From assembly GCA_947561585.1 (NCBI GenBank), contig CANNZV010003161.1:1-64000 (forward strand): a stretch of 64,000 nt of DNA, read 5' to 3'. The position numbers and the translations under genes were made by a program. Numbering within the stretch: the first letter of the stretch is position 1; every line of letters starts with the position of its first letter. A model generated the notes under the pieces. The model was not told the origin of the DNA. It saw only the letters and a program-made list of their open reading frames with translations, and ran no database searches. The DNA is from Caprella mutica (lineage: Eukaryota > Arthropoda > Malacostraca > Amphipoda > Caprellidae). Positions 37,042-48,900 of this stretch are shown one piece after another.

Positions 37042-37910
37042 AGCTAATATATAACATATTTTATATAACTATTCCTAACTCTGTAATCAAATTAGTTTTT
37101 TCAACTGTAATTAAGTTAAGATCAAATGATATAGGCAGCAGAGTTTACCATTAAAAAATAAATGGTGCCTCTCTCACGGACGTATCTTATAAGGATCACC
37201 TAAATCTAGATGCTACCTATTTCAATTTATATTAATTTCAGTAACTAAAAACTTATCATCATAATTATGAGGTTTGACCTCTGCTTGGAATAAAAGGCCA
37301 TATCGCTGACGTCAAATGGAAAGGAACTCGAAGAAGCAGTCAGAAAAGAAAATGGTTCAATATGAATAATGTCACTCACAAATGCTCAGAGATGCAGAAC
37401 GTGAATATGCAGTCATTTACCAAGAGATTTGTAGGAAAAAGACACAAGAACAAGCTTCATTCACAGACGGAAGATGAAAATGAAAAGGTTATAGAAAATT
37501 AATCCTACATACCAGAAAAATCTTAAACCTCTTAGTTGGAGAGCATAACTCTAGCGCTATTCTCTAAAACTGCAACTATTTAAAAAAAAATGATAAGCAT
37601 GGTAAATATAAAAAAAAGATAATCCATATTACAATAGTTCAGAGTCCAAAGACGCCAACTCTTTCCCAAACATTCACCACAGACAATTCAGGATTGAGCC
37701 CCTGAGCGAAATTATTCATTTATCACCTTCAAAAGTTTAATTATTGATGAAGGGTAAAAATTTATTTTCTAATGAATAAGATATAAACTTAGAAACTCAA
37801 ATTGATTGACTGATTCAAAAGTATTGTAAATCTAAACTAATACAAACAATATTAAACTAAATAAATATTTAGTTTTTGGCCGAACTTTTTTTTTTTTGGT
37901 GTTAATTGAG

Positions 37911-38608
37911 GTATGGTCATGAGCCACCCCCAACCCCCAGACTGAAGCCCCCTCCCCTCCCGGTCATGAGCCTCCCCGGACTTAAGCCTCCGGTCATGAG
38001 CACCCCTGGGACATAAGCCCCCCCCCCCCCTCGGGTATCGAGCCCCCTCTCCCCCCCACCCTGTGTTTCAATACTTATTTACCTAGTTGAACAAATGAAG
38101 AGCTACTTTGATAGAAATAACTGGGAGTAGCTAATAATGTAGTTTGTTGTATACGCTAGTTTGTTGTACTGCACACTTCATGATTTTTTAATTACCTGGC
38201 AGGGGGTTCGAGATGACGCCCCCGATATACATATATTTTATGTTAAATCAGTAATAAACTTCATAAGTGTCGGACTACTGGGGTATCGGAAAATTGGGGC
38301 GTCTGACCAATTTGGTATCGGACTAATGGGGCGTCGGACTAATGAATAGTAATCTTGTTTTCTTTAGGTATTTTAGGAATCCTTATTAACCTAGTTAAAC
38401 AAATGAAGAGCTACTTAGATAGAGCTACTTAGATAGAACTAACTGAGAGTATCCCTATCTAGGTAGCTACTCTCAGTTATCTATATTTAGGTAGCTACTC
38501 TCAGTTATACATATCTAAGTAGTTATTCATTTGCTCAACTAGGAAAATATGGAGGCTCGTGACCGGGGGGGAGGGGGCTTAAGTCCAGGGTGATTATGAC
38601 CTACACCC
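37911..38608. mobile_element. FB-like element H, C-rich, same family as 8117-8540
   Basis: The left end carries GGTCATGAGCC units with C-runs (37911-38060). The right end carries G-runs and ATGACCTACACCC (38570-38608). Between them are the shared GTAGTTTGTTGTA module (38139-38207) and copies of CAAATGAAGAGCTACTT in both directions. A CGGACTAATGGGGCGT repeat lies near 38265-38345. Confidence 0.6.
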
Positions 38609-39515
38609 GTTCCTTAAGCGGTGAAAAAATTCATCACCGCTCGTTACCGTTCACAGAAGTTGGTCCTCGTTAAAGCACAGTCATATATGCACGGCCACCG
38701 CTTATGTTCACTTACAGCTCCGACGGTTTTGAGCTTTTCAAAATGTTGCAAGGGTTGAGGAGCGGTAGTTTTCCTCTTTGCAAAGTTCGCTACCTCTAAA
38801 ACACCGCCCAGCCAAAGTTTGGCACCGCTAGAAGCAAGTTCGTGAACGCTTCATTCCGCTAGGCCAATGCAGAAATCCTGAACGGTGCTTCCCCAGCTTT
38901 GCCCGGGCGGGGATTAAACGTTGACAAACTTTGGCAGAGCGTTGTTATTTTTTTATGAGTTTGTGTCTCGAAATAATGTATCAAAATATAAAATACAGGT
39001 GATGCCATAGCGATGCACCGCTGAAGCCGTCGTTGACATAGAGTTGGCTTAACGGTAGGAAGAGGCAGCGAGCGTTGGTTTGGCAGTATGGAGCTATGCA
39101 ACCTCCTTACCAACATCAAACCAAAGTTCATCACTGCAATGAATCTTTGCTTCATTTTCTGAGACCGTTTCAGAAAACTCATGTTCGTGATTCAAACGTT
39201 TTCAACTGCCTTATCAAAGTTCATGCAACATTTAATCACCGCCCGGGCAATGCTGGCGAAGTAGCGGTGGTCAAGCATTTGAGATTTACGTATTTGCGTC
39301 TATAATGGTGCCAAACTTTGACTGGGTTTTGTTGCTGTGGGGAACTTTGCGGAGTGGAAAGCTACTGCTTCTCAACGCTCGTAATATTTTTTGTAGTTCA
39401 AAACTTTCGGATCGGTAAGTGTGAACATAAGCGGTGGTCAAGCGTATACGACGTTTCCTGAACGGGGGCCAACTTCTGGTCAGCGTTAACAATTTTTTGC
39501 CCCTGCTACAGGAAC
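38609..39515. mobile_element. FB-like element I, GC-richer, arms of about 400 bp
   Basis: Matching inverted segments run through both halves: CCACCGCTTATGTTCAC (38694 on) against 39420-39440; GCAAAGTT and CAAAGTTTGGCACC near 38780-38830 against 39300-39350; TGCCCGGGCGG.GATTAAA near 38898 against 39230-39250. Each arm holds degenerate repeats around AAGTTTGG and CACCGC. The exact ends are uncertain. Frames on either strand are shadows of the repeat. Confidence 0.6.
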
Positions 39516-41998
39516 ACTCTAGTAAAGTTCCTCCGGTGTGTCAGGCCTTCAAATGATGAGCCTCAACTATCGATTGATATCAAAAATCTACCAGAATTTC
39601 TGATTAATTTCATCCACTCAGCTCCGTAATCAAAAGCAGTATACCGCTTTACCAACTTTAAACCCGCCGAGCCAACGCCTACACTCGTAGAACACCGCTC
39701 TATCAACGCTCGTGTTACCATGATTGATTTTCCAATCATGATAACAAGTGTTGCCGGAATTTCGTTTATTCTCCCTTCGTTCAAAGAACGATCCAACACA
39801 GTTCTGACTGTGTGATCTAGGCTTTAGATATCCTTCTATATTCATCGAAACAAGCCTTACTTTAAATAAATAAAAAAATTAGCAATTCCTCATGCTATAC
39901 CACATATACTGGATTATTTTGCTCCAGTGCTTCAGATATTTTCTATTTGATTAAGATCAGCAATTAGTGTTGTTAATCAGTCCCCATCGAAAGTCTCATG
40001 AAGATTTCGACAGCTGCTGCATGCTCTCCAATGAGGAGAGCAATATTATGCACCCAAGTAATAAAATAAAAGATTAACAAAAAAATAGTGAGAAAAGAAA
40101 GAAACAACATGGCTTATCAATAATTAGTTTGGGTGACTAAATATCAACATATGACTAGGATCGTGACAATATGCGTTTAAAATCATAGATCCAGAGAATA
40201 GTATGGACGGAATGAATGAAAGACTATTTAATCATTCTAAATCAGTGGTATACAGTACCCGATACCATTTCATTTCGTTTCCTCTATGATATTCTTAAGA
40301 TCTATTATTTTATCTGCTTATTGTCACAACCCTACACATGACCAACGAAATGACGTGCACTCGTAATAGAGCGCATACCTTCGTCACCATATATAACCTT
40401 GACCACCCAATAATTTGACTTGAGTTAGAAATGAACTTAATCTTTTCTAGTTCACTCCCAAAATCTGATCAAATGGTTCCTGGTTATTGACCAATAAATG
40501 GTCAATACCAAATTTCAGGGAATTGGTTGAATACTATTTGAGTTATAATTGACCTTGACCTTTGACCCGATCTCTCCCAAAATCTAATCAAACTTAATTC
40601 ACGGTACAGAAGGGACCGAGGTTATAGGGAGGACTACAATTCGAGCAAATTCAACAGAAATCTAGATCATGGAAAAAATTGTTTATCAATTCAAATTATT
40701 GAATGACAAAAGAAGGTAAAAAGAAGACAAAATGAAGGGAGTGGCAATTTATACTTTAAGTTTTCAGAAAAAAAATATCTATAACTTTTCAAAATAGTTT
40801 TATTTAATTTCTTTTACTATGTAAAATTGAAGACTCCATTAAAGCTATCTTGAAAAGAGAGGTGGAAGTCTGCGATCGTACTGTAGATACGTTCTCTAGG
40901 TTCTAAACTCTAGCAAACAAATTAAAGTATTTATCAATAGCCTCTTCTCCTTTCTACCACGTTAAAATATTAATATGGCCAACACTACTTCCCGTTATGG
41001 AAGATATTTTTATATAGGGATATACTGTTCAATACAAGGATTTAGATATAGCTTACAAATTTAACTATTACACAGTTCATGCAAATGAATGTGTTATTAA
41101 GCAATGAATAATATGTAAGCTAATTTTAGGAGTTTGTAGAATTCTATTTGGCAATGCATCGCTAGCCTAGGTGTGGCTTTACCTATACCCATAGTATATA
41201 TTCTACTATTTATCTTTTTTTTTCTTTATAAAAATTATTAAAATATTAGAACAAAAGCCAATTTAACCAAATCAGCCTTTACATTAATCGGGGATATTAT
41301 AGACATTGCATAATGAACTAACTATATACATTAAAAATTGAACTAAGTTAAATACGCAACATCTGATGTGACACAGCAGCCGATAGCGAATTACAAAAAG
41401 ATGCTCTATAATAGATACGAAGTTTGAACTTCTATAGTCGAAATTTAAAAATCTTCTCTTACTTGCTATCAGCTACTGTGTCATACTGGCTATTGTGTAT
41501 TTATCTTAGTTCTTGCCCTTCAAAAAAATTCAAATTATTCTTCATACTCACTTATTAAGTTTCGATCTTACTAACTGATAGTATGGAATGGGTAGTTATT
41601 CTGTCAAAAATTTAGAGCATGAAAAAAATGGATTGATACTAAATCAAATGATGCCAAGCAGTTTTTCGTGAAGTGCTACGCAATGTAGTTATTATTTCAT
41701 TAGAATTTGATATACAATTAAATCTGTGTGTAAACCACTATTACAAAATGGTTAAATAATGTTCCTGTAGTTACTCCCATATGAAAAAATTAAGAGAAAT
41801 ACACGACAAGCATTATAGTTTAGCGCAATAGTTTTTTTTTATAAATATAGTTATTTCGTCTAAGGCCTGATGGTTTAAATAATCGTTAATCGAAAAGTAA
41901 TTTTTTTATTAATACGATATAATTCAATTCGCACTATATTTCAATATTCAAAGAAAATTCACTAATTGGTCTCCAGTAGTCATAAACTTTTTACTGCA
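39516..41998. other. Interior of element G, mostly non-coding
   Basis: I see no transposase. A dispersed repeat is present at about 40345-40600. The rest is AT-rich. Confidence 0.45.
40345..40600. repeat. Dispersed SINE-like repeat, copy 1
   Basis: It begins GTGCACTCGTAATAGAGCGC ATACCTTCG and contains the words ATGACCTTGACC-like, CTCCCAAAATCT and CAAATTTCAGGGAATTGG. The same order occurs at 47468-47975. It has no coding content. Confidence 0.6.
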
Positions 41999-44170
41999 TG
42001 GCATCTTTTCTCAATACTACGAGAAGGTGGAGCTTATCCTATGCAACGTTGTCAAATCTCAAAATTTTGACTAAAAACTCCACGGTTTTTGCATCTAAAA
42101 TTTAAAGTGACCTCGTTTATTTTTTCCCTGATAATACATATCGAATATTTCGAGTTAGTTTCCGTGATATTTTCCATTTATTAATCAAATACTGATATAT
42201 GTGTAATGGGATGCGTTTTGCCTCCCATACCCCCCTGCCAGGTCATTAATTAATAATGAAGTGTGCAGTACAACAAACTAGCGGATACAACAAACTACAA
42301 TACGGCTATCTTCGGCCAATAGGCGTGAGAACACGAGTTTTTTCAAAGTTCTCAATAATTCAGTAATGCATAGGGAATAAATAACTTCGAACCCTCATAT
42401 CTCAAAAAGTATTAATTTCTAAAAAAATGGTTATGATTTTCGGATTCTATGGACCAAAGTACATAAGAAAAAATTAATTTAAATTAAATTTGGTGGGGGG
42501 GGGGGGGGGTCGGCAAATGGGAAAGGACCTGAATATTGTTTGAACAATTTTCATTCAAAAAATTTAATATGCTATTTGTATCAGCCAAATATTGACACTT
42601 TTTATCAGAACCGATATCAGAAGATTTGCCAATATCAACCAATTTCGAAACTCCGTCCCATCCCTAGTTAACATCAAGAATAGACAAATATTTACATCAT
42701 ACACCTAACGATGATTTATGCATGTGGTGATAATAATAATTTCTTCAAAACCACCAATAAAGAGAAAAACCAGTTTAATACTCTATGGAATCGGGCTAGG
42801 TCACAAAAAGTTGCGTCACTGAGTGACTCCGTATGAAAGCTACTATTAATATTGTACCCCACGGTCGGTGACGGTAACTGGTTACCTCACGCGTCACTGC
42901 AAAATGCAGTTGCGCAACCGGACAACCGAAGTGACATCGTTTGAAAGGCTATGTCACTTATGCAGGTATATGCATAGTAGGGTGGAGCGTTTTTTCAACT
43001 TTTCAGTGTTGGGTTTCACGTTAGGAGGTAAAAGTTGTGGAACTGCATAAAAACAATATGTGCAATCTTTCAGACCCCTAGGTCGAATCCCTGATGTTTC
43101 GAGGGTCGTTTGAAAATTCGTAAAATACGAAAAAATAGCATATTATTTTAAAACATCCAAAAATTATGTTTATTATTCTTAAAAGTCAAGATAGATTAAT
43201 ATCTTAATAATAACTCATTGAGAATATCTGATCATAATTTCAAAGCTCTATCTTTTTAACTTCATTGTTCGAGGCCCATTTGAACATAAAAAAAACATCT
43301 AAAAAATAGAAAAAGCGTATATTATAAAAAAATCGCCGAGATTAAATATTTATTATATGTGGGCTTCTATATATTAAAACCAATGTTAAAACATATCAAT
43401 AATGTATGTTTAAAATTTCAGAGTTCTATTTTATCATCTTCATGGTTCGAGGGTCGAATGACTCGAATCTATAAACAATCAATTTTACTTTAATTATAAT
43501 TGAATAGTACAACTCTCAGTTTATTTTAGGTATTGTGACAGTATACGTTCAATACAAAAATAATCCAGAACTCACCACGAGGAGGTGGCTGTAAGTCGAG
43601 TTACGCACAACCGACCCCAACCACCCTACCATAAGATGAAGGAGTCTTTTACATTTTGAATATATAATCTTTTTTAGTTTCAAACTTAGTTAGGTAGGAA
43701 TGAGCCTTCTTCCCTCTAATTTGGACCTTATCAAGCTATCTCTTACATCCATTTCTAAAAAAGTTGTTGACGCATCTGTTACCATTTAGATGCCTCTCTC
43801 CACTGCCTGTGTGTGGTTGTAGAAAGAGATCAGAGGAGGTAACTCTTCTAATCCCCTCTGAATGTCAAGAAGAACTTCAGTAGACACACGTTTCGTTAGA
43901 GGGGGTTCAGTTAATATGCTATTTTTTCGTGTTTTACGTAATTTAAAACGACCCTCGAAACATAAAGGAATCGACCTAGGGGTCTGAAAGTTTGCACACA
44001 TTGTTTTTATGCAGTCCACAACTTTTCCCTTCTACCGTGAAACCCAATTCTGAAAAGTTGAAAAAAACTCTCCACCCTAATGCATAGTAAATAATGGCGG
44101 GTAACTAGTGACCGTCACCCACCAGTGACGGTCACTGAGTGACTCGTTTGAAAGGGGCCTTAGAGTTAAC

Positions 44171-46810
44171 GTTAAAAGCTGTGACAATTCCAAAAAAATT
44201 ATACTAAGGTTTTCTAAATTGTTCATTTATTAGATTTTCTCTCCTGTGTCTCTTTCTTTTTTACATTAGGAGGCAGTTTCTTCATTTCTGTTTCCTCGTT
44301 AATTGGTTTCCCATCTGCATTAATTTTAGTTTGTCTATGATTTTTTGTATCTAATTGTTTTTCCTTTGGGCTAGTGGGTGAAAGGCCAGGAGTTCTCACT
44401 TTCCATCATAGTTTGTTCGGGTTCATCCATGAAATTTGCTGCATTAATTTTGACTCCCATTACATCTTTTACTATGTTTGCTATCTTTGAAGAATTGTTC
44501 ATGGTTTCAGCTCTCATAAGTTTTACAATTAAAATTGTGATATTTGCAATAAGATTGGGGTCTACTGATGGAGCTTTATTTCCAGTTGAATATGTTTGAG
44601 TTCCAATAGATTTTTTTTTTCTATTATTTTTATGCGGTTTACTAGGTTATTCTCTTGGGTTGGCTGGTATTTTTTTATTTGACTTTTTGGCTTCTTTATT
44701 GGAAAGTTTTTCATATGTCCTAAGTTTTTCAATATTTTGAGCCATTTTTATCTTTTCACATTCTCTGTAATTATCAGGGTGATCTCCTTTACAGTTTGTG
44801 CATTTGTTGGTTACCTGATCAGTATTGTTGAATGTGCAATCTGCTGATTTATGCTTACCAGAGCATCTCACACAAATGCTTTGGTTTCTACAATCTTGAG
44901 CATGGTGACCAAATCACTGACAATTGTATGCCAGGGTTTGGCCAAAAAGATCCTAGTTTTGAATATCTGGTGATACACTCTAACTTCATCAAGAAGTTTT
45001 TGTCCTGCAAATGTCAGTTTTACGCAAAGTGTTGGTGATTTTTCTTTACCATTATATATTCTTTGTACATCTATCAAATTTTGAAACTGCTTTGATATTT
45101 CTTCTTTAATTTCTTCATCTTTTGTTTCGGATCCTATTGGTCCTATTACCCTTCTTACATTTTCTTGTGAAATAGGTAATCTGCATTTGATTCTCCATGG
45201 TCCAAAATTGGTAATGTTGAGTATTTCATTCAAGGCATTTGGATTATATGTAAAGGGTGGGCCAAAAGTCACTTTAACATTTTGAAATTTGATTATGCAA
45301 AAACTAAAAAAGATAAAAATCTTTAGTAAACGGCAAATGAAAGAAGAATACTTCAAGTTTTAGTAGATAGCTATGAAACGAAATCAATATAAAACTTTCA
45401 GATTTTAGCTATATCAAATCAACTTTTTAATGAGCGAAATCGTAAACCTCTAAAAATGACTAAATTCAATATGAAAAAAAAGAGCCACACAATTGTTAAC
45501 TATTACTATCAACTAAAATGGATTAGTTGTTGAAGTTAAGAGATATTTATGAGAAATTTTAACTAAATATAATCGAAAACCTGTAGTCTTGCCCTGATAG
45601 AAAAAAAGGAGAGGAACAGGAACATGTGCTGACAAAGATCGAATTGGAAGACCGAAATCATATCGCAATGAAGAAGTTAATCAGCGTGTGAATCTTAAGT
45701 GTTACAGAAGACTACTCAACATTCACGAGAAATAGTAGTGCTCAATTGCGATTGTCTTGCACGTCACTCCGGCGCAAATTAAGACTGGATCTAAAATTAT
45801 ATCCTTACAAAATTAAGTTGATACCAGGAAAATTTAAGAGCAGCATATCCAGGCCGACTAAATTACGCTTTGGCAACATCTATTGGCCACCTCGATAAAT
45901 TGATAGAACTACTCCATATTTTTTTTCTTTTGCAATAATTAATTGAAAAGGTATCCGTAAATAATACAGACACGCTTAATGAACTAAAACAGAACATTTC
46001 TAAGAAATTATCATCTTTTCATCAGATATGTTGAGAAGAGTGATGCAAAACGCATAGGACAGTCAAGGTTTTGATGTCCTGTCAATTTTTACTTTTCTGA
46101 AAACTGAGTTCTGTAAGAAGAGAGCAATTTCTTTCATTAGAGAGGAATGTTGAGATATTTTAACAATAATAGAAGTGCATCCATCCCTCAATTCATTGGC
46201 ATGGGAGCCAGGATTTGTTTCTTCTCTCCGTGAGAGTCCTGATGTTCCTTGGTTGGTATTTATTGACCTACTAAGAGTATACGCATAAGAGCTTGAGCTA
46301 CTTCTCATATCACTGCTGTGTGTTGAGGTTGGGTAATTTGTTGTCATTGATTGTGTCTCCGAGAAGTAAAATCCTTTCTTTTTCTTCTAGAGATTATTTC
46401 ATACTCCTCATCATCATTTTGTAGCATTCTGATCATTGAACTGTCTGTTCCAGGGATGCTCTGATGTTCATCATCTTTATTAGAATAAATACTGAGAGCT
46501 ATATTTGAGTCATCTTCATTGATTTTCCTATATTTGGAGTCATTACCATTCTGTTCTGTTGGATATTTTTAGGAGCTTGATATCCTATCTATTTCATTTT
46601 CATAATAGTTACTAGCAGTGGATGGCAAAATTGTTTATGGAATTACTTCATCAAATTCACACGCGTCTCTATTTTTCGATTTTTGCTTTCTGGCTAATTT
46701 ATCATTGTATCCTGATTCTATGTCCATGTCATTGTAAACATCGTCTTCAACTGATGAGATAACACCTTCATCTCCTACCTCTTTAAAGGTCCTCTCCACT
46801 CTAAATTGAA
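44171..46810 (-). pseudogene. Non-LTR element X, ORF1 (gag-like) and first codons of ORF2
   Basis: On the minus strand the gag N-terminus (about 46810-46070) reads KEVGDEGVISSVEDDVYNDM and DDEEYEIISRRKRKDF. After an insertion at about 45357-46060 it continues VTFGPPFTYNPNALNEILNI and PISQENVRRVIGPIGSE. Zinc-knuckle-like Cys/His residues follow (VRCSGKHKSADC..CTNCKGDHPDNYREC) around 44760-44880. ORF1 ends at about 44228. ORF2 starts in an ATGA overlap at 44226 and is cut by the large insertion after about 18 codons. Frameshifts occur in T-runs. It is the same element as 31570-33752. Confidence 0.75.
45628..45895 (+). pseudogene. Transposase N-terminal HTH fragment (DUF4817/mariner-like), inside gag
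   Basis: The plus strand reads DRIGRPKSYRNEEVNQRV and then, after a shift, STREIVVQLRLSCTSLRRKL and RLDLKLYPYKIKLIPG. GRP.., the STRE.. helix and LKLYPYKI are hallmarks of the N-terminus of the family whose C-terminal part is at 21130-21830. It sits within the segment that interrupts the ORF1 of the non-LTR element, on the opposite strand. Too short and broken to function. Confidence 0.6.
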
Positions 46811-48780
46811 AAATTCTGGTATTGCTTTAAATTTGTAGAGCTAAGGTTATATAACATATCTCAGTAAACAGAATTTAAATCGATCAAGTATTCTGTTCAC
46901 AATTAATTATGTAAGAAATATTTGCATTTCGTTTTTTCTCATTCTGAGATTCATAATTTCATTAGAAGAAAAAGCCCCTCATACTTGAATAGGATGTTGT
47001 TTGTATATACATAGCGCATACCTATTCAAAATTTCAATTCACAGATCTGCATTCAAATAGAAAGTGTATAAAAATTAACAGTTCTCAATATCGGAAAATG
47101 TTATTATATATGAAAACGATTAATAAGAAATACTTAATAAGGTAATTGAATTCTTTATATGGATCCATTGTCTTAGAACTACACTATTTCGATAAATATT
47201 AAAGTGAATCTTATAATACCTACCGTAACTTACGCGGATAAGGCGGATTATGGAAACGCTAAGACTGGCCTAGCTATGCTAGAGCCTATGTACCTATAAT
47301 ATTAAAGTTAGGCAACAGTAAATCTGAGTAAGGCAGGGTTTGCACCTTAGTTTGGGACAGTAATTGGTCCATACCTTACTTTTCATCTGTGTCTCAGTGT
47401 CTGCATGATATGTTGTTAAAAAATAGTTCATACGATTTAGCCTAAGTCCCAATGCATGCTGAATGAATACAGATTATGTGCACTCGGTAGAGCGCATACC
47501 TTCGTCTCCGCATTGACCCGTTCTCTCCCAAAATTAAGGAAACTGCCAACTGGATAATAACCAATCGTCCCACCTAGTTTCATGCAATATGGTAAAATAC
47601 TTTTTTGAGTTATAAATGACCTTGACCTTTAACCGGATCGCTTCCAAAATTCTACCAGATCGTTCCCGGTCATTTACCAATTGCACCATCAAATTTCAGA
47701 CAATTTGGTTGAATACTTTATGAGTTACAAATAGCATTGACCTTGATCTTTGAACCGATCACTCCCAAAATCTATCAAAATGGTTCCAATCGATCCACCA
47801 AGTTTCATGCAATATGGTTCGATACTTTTTGAGTTATGAATGACCGGGTCATTCCCAAAAGACTAGCAGCAGGTCACTGGACATGGAGCAATCGTTTCAC
47901 CAAATTTCAGGCAATTTGGTTGAACACTTTTTTAGTTAAGCGAATAACAAGATAATAAATAAATAAATAAATTCCGATGAAAATATAATCATCCGCAAGA
48001 TTGCAAAGGTAATGATGGGAAATTGAACATCGGTCAAAAATAAAGTCATATAGATACAAAGTATAATATTAGACCAAACCTCAATTGACTGAATTCTCCA
48101 AATTATAGTACATTTTAAGTTAATGTACGAATACCTAATAGGAGTGCTGTGGTATCACGCTGAAATGAAAATTCGATCAAATTAATCAAAAGACATTCAT
48201 TAAGTAGGCAGGTGTCTTTGTCAAGCATTTTTAGTTTGTTACATTGTAACTCGATTAACACAAAGAACATCTTGAGTAACAATACGGTACCGGTAGCAAT
48301 GATATCTATTGATATCTATCAATCAGCTTTGTTATTGTTTTGATTTTGTCGGATCGTGTTAGCCTATCGAACAGGGGGGGGCTTTTTCTTTGCTTGAAAT
48401 TCAGAGGTGTAGTAGAAAGAATGGAAAAAAATCTTAAATTACATATTATAATAAAACTATAGAACCAAATTTGAAATAGTTTGCAGTTTTATAATCAGTA
48501 ACATTAGTTCTAATGCATAGAGAAATAAAAAAATTACAGTGGAGGGGACCTTTAATATTTTCAGTTTCAGTTGAAACTGATGAATACCATGAATCCATAA
48601 TAAATTATATAGTGAGTTCACAAAATTTCAGAGAATAAAGTTATTATAAAGACAGCCTACCTACCTAAATTCAAAATTAAATGGAGAAAAAAAATCCTAA
48701 TTATCTTATAGGTAGGATTATCTACAGTACCCTAGCTACCTATCAGTCACTGTTACAGTTACCAATTGGGTAGATCTTGA
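46811..48780. other. Non-coding segment between two non-LTR elements
   Basis: I see no gene. The main feature is the dispersed repeat at 47468-47975. A G-run lies at 48375-48382. Confidence 0.5.
47468..47975. repeat. Dispersed SINE-like repeat, copy 2, with (AAAT)n tail
   Basis: It begins TATGTGCACTCGGTAGAGCG CATACCTTCG; TCGGTAGAGCGC resembles a tRNA A-box. About four imperfect units of roughly 100 bp follow, each with ATTTCAGNCAATTTGGTTGA, TTTTTGAGTTATAAATGACC and TCCCAAAATCTA. It ends in (AAAT)n. A tRNA-derived SINE is possible; the internal repetition is unusual for one. Confidence 0.55.
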
Positions 48781-48900
48781 ATTATTATTAATAAAGGGCC
48801 AACATTCACATAATGTTGAGTTTCAGCTGGTGCTCTAACCACTGCATGGGTCTTTAGCACCGTACGCAAATTAACTAGATTTCAACAAAAGATTATAGCT

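Larger units (their letters stand above)
34065..42529. mobile_element. FB-like element G with long inverted arms, 8.5 kb including nested insertions
   Basis: The left end GATCTTTCCCATTTGACGAC and right end (reverse complement GGTCCTTTCCCATTTGCCGA) start long arms. The left arm is 34065-34160 plus 35674-36290; the right arm is 41999-42529. The inner parts (35893-36290 against 42000-42398) are nearly identical in inverted orientation. TGGATATTG (34056-34064) and TGAATATTG (42530-42538) flank it, matching at 8 of 9. The left arm is broken by the element at 34161-35673. No transposase frame was found between the arms. Confidence 0.6.
33753..44161. mobile_element. Large compound FB-like insertion splitting non-LTR ORF2
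   Basis: The left end TAAGGCCCCTTTCACAC and the reverse complement of the right end, AAGGCCCCTTTCAAAC, match. Both continue with repeats of GTGACNGTCACTAGTTRCC. The flanks are both ORF2 of the same element: WNCHSF-like codons end at 44171, and NRTENKI starts at 33752. The flanking 9-mers (minus strand) GTTAACTCT and GCTAACAGA are plausible diverged duplicates of GTTAACAGA. Inside lie further elements (34065-42529 and others). At 42960-43140 and 43905-44105 there is another inverted pair (AGGGTGGAGNGTTTTTTCAA). It may be one element or a stack of insertions. Confidence 0.6.

Noticed and set aside
38859..39845. Several frames of 68-107 codons on both strands
   Set aside because: They lie in a foldback segment of higher GC content and have no conserved motifs. 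They are best explained as repeat shadows.
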